Source: Lumbricus rubellus (taxonomy: Eukaryota; Annelida; Clitellata; Crassiclitellata; Lumbricidae). Taken from it: 64,000 nucleotides of DNA. Below are positions 10,393 through 19,900 of the stretch, piece after piece (within the stretch, counting starts at the first letter, position 1; each line of letters starts with the position of its first letter). Below the pieces are notes generated by a model. It did not search any database and was not told the origin of the DNA. It saw only the letters and a program-made list of their open reading frames with translations. Both the position numbers and the translations under genes were made by a program. Location: positions 33,788,813-33,852,812 of the forward strand of contig OX243820.1 of NCBI GenBank assembly GCA_945859605.1, written 5' to 3'.

Positions 10393-13300
10393 GTCTGTAA
10401 AGATAAAAAAGATTACTATATACGCTGTGGACTCTTCGCAATCCAAGCTGTATAAGTTCCAGGTTACTAAAAGCACAAATGTCTCAAATGGTAAAGCATA
10501 TTACCTTATATTTTATTCATGGGGTAGTTTGTGCAGTTAGGTACTTCTGCAATATTATTATGCTGTGTCATACGTCATGACAAAATAATGATCGCAACGG
10601 GATAGCGAAAAGATTTGGATATAGCACACGCAGTTTGTTTTGCATTTCTGTAAATTAATCTGCTAACATTTTTATGCATCACACATAATTAATACCAAGA
10701 AGTTACCCCAAGAAGACCAGTCCTTTAAGCTTGCCTGAGAGTCAACCGATGGTATAAGCTATCAGCGACTTCATTTTCTTTAACTCCTAAATGAGTGTGA
10801 ATACTGTTCCTTGTGTTCTTGTCTTCACACTTACAGTATGCTGAGTATGCTCTATAGCTGAGTTGGCAAATTTCTACCATGGTTGGGATTTGAACACAAA
10901 GCTCTTCGCTGATAGTCCAGAGTGCTAAACAGTGGACACTTGCTCATGCACCCAAATGAATGTTTAATAGAAGCACTAAAATAGTTTATAGATTTCTTTT
11001 TACAATTTTATTACCTATATTCTATCTTGGTGATATTGATGTGGCAACTCTCACTGTTTGCAAAACCAGTGGCATAATTCATTATGTACAGTGTGAGGTG
11101 ATCATATTAGTTATATAATGTAGACCCGTGTTTAATTGATTGAGACTATGATTTTACTTTTTAAAGTTCATTTAAGATGGGAATAAAATGGTAACCAATG
11201 AGGCTATACACAACTTAGACTTTACGTATAATAAGAGCTGGTTTGTTGTCTCAGGTTCTGGAAATTTTACATTGTTTGGTAAATTTCATTTTAGATTTTG
11301 AGGGTTTGTTCCCCTCTTGGTATGAAGCATGTAGACACACGGCCGCATGAAAAAATATCTGATTTCCTGCTGCTGGTGAGTTACATCAAAACTTGTTTGT
11401 TTAGTGCTTTATCTGTAATTGTAAGGTGCCCTTGTATTGGCATGGCCATGTTACTAATTGTGCTAGTTCCTGTCATCTTCCTTTGGTTTCAGGCAGTTCA
11501 AATCAAATGCAGGAAATTCTGTGAATAATATTTGCAGTCAAATATGTAAATGTGTTAATTTATCGCACTTACATTACATTGAACTTTGACGATAAAAATT
11601 CTTGCTAACATTCATTGCTGTTCAAATTTTACAGTATCTTAGCTCTGTGCAATTTCTTTAATTAGTGACTGCAGAATGTGCATATAGGTTTGATGTCTTT
11701 CGAGCATTGCCGTCAGGGAATTTTCATTGTTTTGTTTTCAATATTCTGCAATGCTTGCTTGTTATTAAATTTTTCTTAGATATATCTGTAAAATGGTTGC
11801 TTTGACAGATTTGAGCACTAGTTTTGTGATGCAGAATATGCAAGTTAAAGCCATTTCTAAGACTGGTGCCTTTCTCAGTTTGCACAAGTAGATAAAATTC
11901 CTCTGACACAGATTCTCAACTTCATCAGTTGTTGATTTGTTAAGTAACATGCCTAATGAGTGCAGAAAGTATTATTGTAATTTTTGATACCATCCTCAGC
12001 TGTACATCTGCCCCTTTATGTTTGTGTGTTTGTATGTGCACTTGTTATAACGCTCACCCCTTCAAGCACACTACTCAGAGGCGTTCCCGACTACAGCGCG
12101 TACACTGCATCGGAGTTTCACGCTGAAGCGCTGAGCTAGTGAAGGACTTGCCCAAGGTCCCTAAACAGCGACTTCGGTGGATTAGAACCTGCAACCCTAC
12201 AACTGCAAGGCAATGAACATACCCACTACACCACTGTGCCCCATGTTATGAATGCTGTACAGTTTAGTTGCAGGTAAAATCCCTCAAATTAATTGCTTAT
12301 CCACAAGACTGAATGACAGAGGATTCTACGAATGATGCTGTATAAATATCTGATTATATTATGTAGTTTAACTTGCATATTGTCAGGTGAAGACAGCATT
12401 CAGACTACCTACCAATGGCTGGGCCGTCTTTGTTGATCGCCAAAAGTCGGTTCAGATAAAGCCGAGAAAATTGAGAACAGTCGGCTTCTACCACCTAAGG
12501 TGTGTGACATGACTCTAATAACGCTCTTCACGCACATACCTGCCCATTCACACACATGCACACACACACGCCCACATACAGTACTTAAAGTGGTGGTGTG
12601 AGCAGTGTGAATGCCAAATATGTGAGCACTGGGAACGCTAAAGAAGTTTTTTGGAAGACACGTGTTCCAGGATTTCATGCTTGTTGAGCAGTGGGAACAA
12701 AAAAACAAGAATTTCAAGAGCACTGGTGTAAAACTCTGTCCACGTACACCCCGTATAACACAAGCACACACCCCACAGACACACACAAACACATACACAT
12801 CAATGCATGCACACACACATGTGCACGCCCACCCACACACATGCAACATGGATCCAATGCATTTTCATACATGTAGTTTGATTGGTTTGGCCAAAAAGCT
12901 CTCACTTGGATGTTTACAAATTATGCTTTTATTACAATTGTTTAGACTAGACTTTTTCATTGTATAATTATAAATATCTTATCGGAAGATTGACAGAAGT
13001 TTAACTAGAAAATGTTTTTTTCAGCTGTCAATGACGAGGAAGAGCTAAAATGAAGACAAGGAATTTCGGAGAAACACAATGTGCTGTGTAATGATTAAAT
13101 TTTTTATTTACATTTCATTGAACTCGTTTGTGCATTTTGACAGACACGGTGACATGATCTACCTGGACCTACAACCGCAGGTAATAGCGACGCTGGAGGA
13201 TAACTTGGAGAAAAACGGAAGCAAAGTTAAACAGCCGTCCCTAGCAGCTGCCGGAGCCCTGCTTACTGGAGACAGCGATGATGCAGCAAGGGCGTTGTAC

Positions 13301-13954
13301 CGTGACGTTAGCGGAAGCATTGTTGAGGACGATGTTGATCAGTTCCTAAGGAAACAGAATTGGACAATACCACGGGAAAGAAACGAGCAACTGTAAGTTT
13401 ACATGCATTTCAGTTATATTATTATTTTTAAAACCAGTTAACCTGTTTTAATTGATTTTTATACGTTTTCAAGTTCTCTATTGATTGTTCATTCATCATG
13501 GTTTTTAGAATTGCATTTCGATTTTCCTTCGGCTGTTTTGTTGAGGAAGAGAAACTATAATCTGTTCTAGACTGTGAAGATTTACGAGTCGTGTCGTGGT
13601 AGCGACGTTTCGAAAATGCACTCTAATTGTTTGTTTTAGCCAGATAAAACCACACTGTATTTTATTAGAATGTACTTGTGGTAGTGAGCAAAAGATGTCT
13701 TCTCGTGAGATTACATGCTGTAAGATTTTAGTTTTCAAATTTTGGTTCTTTAGACAAGACCTGCTTTAGAAATTGTGATTCATGATTACGTGATTTCATG
13801 ATTCCGTCCAGTAAATATGAATCGTGCTTCTTTAATTAATTTGATTGGTGGTTACAATAGAAATTGATTGATTGATCGATTGATTGATTGACATACTCAC
13901 CAACTCACTCACTTGGTTACTCACTCACTCACTTACTCACTGATTGTTTGATTG

Positions 13955-13987
<33 letters not shown>

Positions 13988-16900
13988 CGTGTTGCCAGGT
14001 GCCGCCATCCCTGTAATGGGAAATGCGTCCACTGCGCACCATTCAAAGTAAGATCATTCATTCATTCTGCTGTTCAAATAATGTTTGAGAATCAACCATT
14101 TTGCCTTGCTGAGATTCATTTTTTATTGAAGATTAGAAACATAAAACATATGCCAGCAATGACATCAGCTTTAATTAATTTGCTGGGCTATATCTGACAT
14201 TTTCCTGTAAGATGCTAGTGTGAAATTTAAAAGTATTTGAATAGTGGGGTTTCTAAATCATTTGGAAAAAATTGATTGACTGATTGATTGACTAATTGAT
14301 TAATTGCTTGACTGATTGATTGATAAATCTGAGGCTGCGTAGTTCATGGATTAATTGAAATTAATCAGAACTTGCATGACATCTATGTTTGTGAAATATG
14401 CGAGAAATTGCGTATAAATTGTTGTCCATTTTCTAGATTTTATTAGGGCTGAAAATTATGTGCTGGTCTCCTTTTTTTAAGTCTGAAATATGACAACCTG
14501 GTGATAAAGATGCTTTGAAGATAAGTGATGGGTTCAGTGATGTAATGAGTGACCGTTCATCGTATGATCTTTCAGATATGTGCACAATATATTTACGTGA
14601 CTTCTTGTGATATATTTTCAGCCGTACGACGAAGAATATTTGGCTAAAGTGACTCCTCCGATAAAATTCCTGTCATTTCATTCTCATCTCCGCAAACTGA
14701 CTGGAGGCGTGGACAAGTAAGTTTGTCACATATAGTTGCATATTTGCTGTCAGATTCAACTGTAATCCAATTTAATCTTGTAAATTGCATAATGTAATGT
14801 CAGCATCTGTTTGACTTCTTTCAGGTTTGATTCCTGCTTGCTGCATATGACAGAGCTATATCTTGCTTTCAGCTCTTGTTTTCTATTTTGCTAAGTTGCA
14901 GTTTGATTAGGAGGGGGGAATTACCTTTAAAATTATCTACTTTAAAAACATTTGAACGAATGCTTATTAATTTGTTGTTTTAGAGGAAAATTTGCCCAGC
15001 TGGAAAACCCTTGCTTCAGGATGATGCCGTGTTCGAGAGCTCATGCGCCGTTTTCACATATTAAGTGCCTTGGATGTATACCGTCCGCCTTCACTTTACA
15101 GCGCCAGGTAGGGAGTCTTGCTTGTAACCATTTTTGAGTTCTAGCTTGTTAGTGTCTGCTTATTTTTATTTTTCTGAAACATTTACATGAAGTCTTTAAT
15201 GTGTTTCTGACCAATGTGTAGAGAAGATTTAGGATCAGTAGTGGTATTTTTTAGCTAGTCAACTGCTATGAGATGTTGCTCAAGAAGGTGTCATTTTTTT
15301 AGCATTAAGTTTTGCGAAGTCCACTAAGCTATTTACTTGCATTAGCCTGTGTTCCCCCAGGTCCACTCTAACTCTTTCATCTCAAAGCTCCTTCTTAGCT
15401 GTGTTTGAGTTGGGATAGCTCCTGAGTAGTTGCCTTGAAGGGTGCTATATCAATCCTCAATGAATGAATGAATGAATGAACGAACGAATGAACGAACGAA
15501 CGAACGAACGATGAAGGAACGAACGATGAAGGAACGAACGATGAATGAACGAACGATGAATGAATGAATGAACGGTTTAACAAGTCCACACTTTGTGCTT
15601 TGTAAGCTTTTGAATAGTGCAAGATTAGTATGGAATCAGATCGGTTAAAAATGCCTTGCAGCAATGCAGATTTGCAGTTGTCTTAGAATCTGTGTACGGT
15701 AAGTTTGACCTATATGACCTTTAAATGGAATTTTCTTAGCTTCTCTCAGTTCTTTAATCAGAAGTTTTTAACAGATCTTCATGAGCTTCAGTTAAAAAAC
15801 TCATTGTGACAGACAATCATCCAGTTTTTTGTTTGTTACAGAAGTACCGCCATGTCGACTTCATCCAATTTGAAAATCACTTGATGGTCGAACGTTTCCT
15901 GGACTACTGGCGGAAGACCGGAAACCAGCGTCTCGGTTACCTCTACGGAAGATATGAGTATCACAAAGATGTACCGCTAGGTATTAAGGCGGTTGTTTCT
16001 GCCATCTACGAGCCCCTACAGGTTTGTGTTTCGATTTGTGATTCCTTAACGATGTAGTAATTTGATCTTAGATGAAATTGTATCAAATGGCTTCTGTGAT
16101 GTGAACCATGATTCTGATTCAACATGGAAAAGCTGCGAATTATTCTTTGCAACATTTTGTTGGAAGGAACTGTTTTAAAGCTTTTTGGCTTTTATTACTG
16201 CATTTCATCTTTAGTTCTTGGTTTACTGGCAGATGTGGTTATTTTTGAGTTGGTTCTGAACTTAGGAACAAAGTTAGCAATTGCTTTAACCCTTTCATGC
16301 TGGAGGGTATAGGATTTCCCATACCATTTACTACCATCTCGGCATTAAAGGGTTAACACGTTTTGTTAACGTAATCCATGTTAATACGACCTGTGGTTTG
16401 TTTTCTGTTTGATAGGTTAGCACCAAGTGCAGCGTTGAACTCCTCCAGGATGAAGACGACGTTGTAAACAGTATTGCTGCAAAGCTCGGCCTCAGGAAAG
16501 TCGGGTGGATTTTCACGGATCTCGTTCCATTGGACACGTCAACAGGAACAGTGAAGCACTTCAGAGGAAACGTTGTAAGTCTTGTATTTCTGCGCAGCAT
16601 CTTTGAAGGTATCAGATGAGCTCAACTGTAGTTTCAGATCAATATTAGTGATATAAATACATGCATGTAGATTGAGTTTGGTCAATGGATAAACTATTAC
16701 AATATGTCATCAGATCAATGTCTTGTTGTCACACACAGTATAAGAATTGTAGAAAAATATCTGAGGGGTCAGACGTTGAATTATGGGTGTGCAACGTCTG
16801 AATGAGGATGCCATATAAAAAGACTTGGGTGGGGTGGGGGTTGAAACTCCACAACCTCCTTGCAATTTTCAATTTGGCCACATCTTTCCTGTGTGTGAAC

Positions 16901-19900
16901 GGTGGCTATATATTTTTTACATTGCCTGCTTTCAAATTTCTAAATTGTTCGTTGCTAGTGATGGCACAATAACAGCGTTGAGTTCAGCTGGAAGTCTGAA
17001 TTACAGACTTATATTACCGTATGACATTGAGAGCGTGTGAAGATAAGACAAGATAAGAATTTATTGCTGTCCAAACTTTGTGTACAGAGTGACATGGTCT
17101 AATAAACATACATTCATTCATTGAGCCAATCAAAAGACTTTTAAAAGAACGTTCTAGTTTTGTTACAGTTAAAAGTTTTTTTTAGTCTCATCCATTGCCT
17201 ACTAACTGATTTAGTCGTGTTAGGTGCTGGAAATCATTTTAGTCCTGGTTTTAATGATGGCACGTAAAGATCCATCATGTAATTATATTAGTTTTATAAG
17301 TGCTTGTTAATTAGCCGTTTTGCTTTTAACCCTTTAATGCCGAGATGGTAGTAAATGGTATGGGAAATCCTATACGCTCCGGCATTAAAGGGTTAAGTGA
17401 CGCTTTAGATATTTTGAGAAATTACGATGACAGATCAGATGCTTTCATTCTTGCCGAGGTCTCAGTGAATGGTTTGATTTTTATGAGGTTCTAGTTTTTA
17501 TTTGTGGTTATATTTACAGAACTCGCACTTTCTAAGCGCTGAGGAGTGTATAATGGCCGCTGATATGCAGAATCGTCATCCAAATCCATGCAGGCTGTCG
17601 CGAGAGGGGCACTTTGGGTCAAAGTTCGTCACCGTCGTTGTCACAGGTAAACACAATACTGCACTCTCATATGTTACCTCCATTTTGCCTATATGTCATC
17701 TTTCTTTTATTTCAAACTGAAACGAGAATTGGAGAACAGATGACTTTAATTAAATCAGGAATCGTGAGCTTTCTAACTCAAGAACTTAGCACATGTAAGA
17801 TGTTTTGGCAGGAACACAGAGCTTCAGACTAACGCCTAGTTACAGATCTTAGTGAGTTTGACAGTTGTCTTGTTCTGTGTTGAATTTAACTTTGCGGCAG
17901 CGTGCAAGGCGCACAGTCGTCTCATTTTGCCATTGCCTCAAAAGAATAGAAGTCTGAGTCAACTCATTTGGGGACTAGCAGAAATCAAATCCATGTTATT
18001 CTGATCTGCGTGCTAGCATGTTTTGCCAATTATCCATCTTTTACGTTCTTGCATTACTTGTTGTAACGTACTGTTTACGGATGAAATTGTTGTGTTTTGA
18101 TTACAGGCGATTCACAGAAACAGATTCACTTTGACGGCTATCAGGTGTCTAATCAATGCATGGCTCTAGTTCGTGACGATTGCTTAGTGCCGACGAAAGA
18201 TGCGTCCGAACTGGGTTACGTGAAGGAGTCAACAAACGAGCAGTACGTCCCAGACGTCTTCTACAAGGTGAAAGTTTTCTCTTTTGCAATCGTGCTAGTG
18301 TACAAGTTTTTCATAGAGCTGTGTAGTAAGGTTTTTGCAGAGTTCTTTGTTTTGGTTCTGCCAGTGGTACTGGGCTGTTGTGAGTGAAGAACTGGCTCAA
18401 AGTTCTAAGCAACAGAGTGAGATCCTTCACCAAAGATGTCCGTGTGAATGGAGACCACGCCATTTAAGGTCCCCTTGCAAGGACCGTGCTAGCCAGAGAT
18501 TTAAAATCTCTGAAATAAACTACCTTCGGGAAGCGAACCACGATCCATACGCTCTCTTTCATAGCCGCGTCAGACGCGGCAACGCTCTTACCGACGTTGC
18601 TAACTGGGCCAGCCATCTCGAAGCAGGGCCGTAAATCCTGGGGAGGGAAGGGTGGAATTACCTCCCCAATTTTATGCATGGGGAGGGAATGTAAAAAAAT
18701 TTCCCCTTTCCCTACTAGTGAAAGCTTGGTATATTTTTTGTTTTGCTAAAGGCAATGATTAAATAATTACTATTCCTGTGCAATGATGTAGCATCGTCTT
18801 CTAATAGAAGGACACACTCTTCCGAAGAGACCGTTTTCATCCTTGCATGTTAAAATAGATTTACGGTTCTGACTTGGAGTGCTGCATTATTAATGATAAC
18901 AGTATTCTGCAGTTGTTACCTGATTTATTATTGTCTCTTCAGACGACGGATCTTTACGAAAACGAAGAAATGAAGCTTGCACGACCTCTTCCTGTTGACC
19001 ACCTCCTTATCACCATGGATGTATCGTTTCCGAAAGAGGTCATACGAGATTATTTTCTTTTCGAAATATGTGTTTGGAATTACTTTACAGTAGTGTTGTG
19101 AGGCGGAAATCTTTCCCGGAAAGTTTCATATCTTTCCGGAAACTTTCGGAAACTTTCCGACGTATCTTTCCGGAAAATTTCCGATATTTTCCATCTACAC
19201 AATATTACTAAATAACAATTTAAATAAATAAATATGCTTAAACATCAATCACTGTAAGCTATATTATTTAGTCATTGCTGATTTTTTCATTCAATAAACG
19301 ACACTTATTGCTTACTGTTTAGTGTATACACCGACAATAGGCCTACATTTATGAATTAATTGCAATAAGACTTCACTGTTATTATGGAGAAATTTTTTAT
19401 GATTTGGTCACCTAACTCTTCTTATGTTTTTACTACTGAAAATATTAAACAAAACAGCAATTGATTCAGTACACTATAGACACCAAATGTTTTAGTAAGT
19501 AGCCTACTGCACCAGATTAATACCTACATACAATTATTTTATGCTTGAAATATGATGTTATTGGCATTGCCATTGCAGTGCAAGACTAATCCATTTTCAA
19601 ATCTGCTTTTCTTGATATTAGCAAAGAATATGTTTTGGTTTAAATTTCCTATCTATGAGTTGTTGCCTTGAGTAAGCGGTGTATGGACTAAGGAAAAGCC
19701 TTTTTTATTATCTTGTGTAACCTTATTTATTTATTTACTTTCCATATTTTCGTTAATTTATTACTTCTAAAATCTCTTACATTCTTTCCTTACTTTCAAG
19801 GATTCAGCTAATCAGGGGTGGATACAGAAATTTTTGAACGGGGCAAAATTCTTGGCCTTGAGTCTGGAAAAAGTTTTCCTTGACATCCGTCCAAAATTTT

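Noticed and set aside
10381..19038. Interpretation of the NPLOC4-like exons as a processed or decayed pseudogene
   Set aside because: Introns are present, frames are open and splice sites mostly canonical, with high conservation of core motifs. Loss of the C-terminal domain is better explained by rearrangement.
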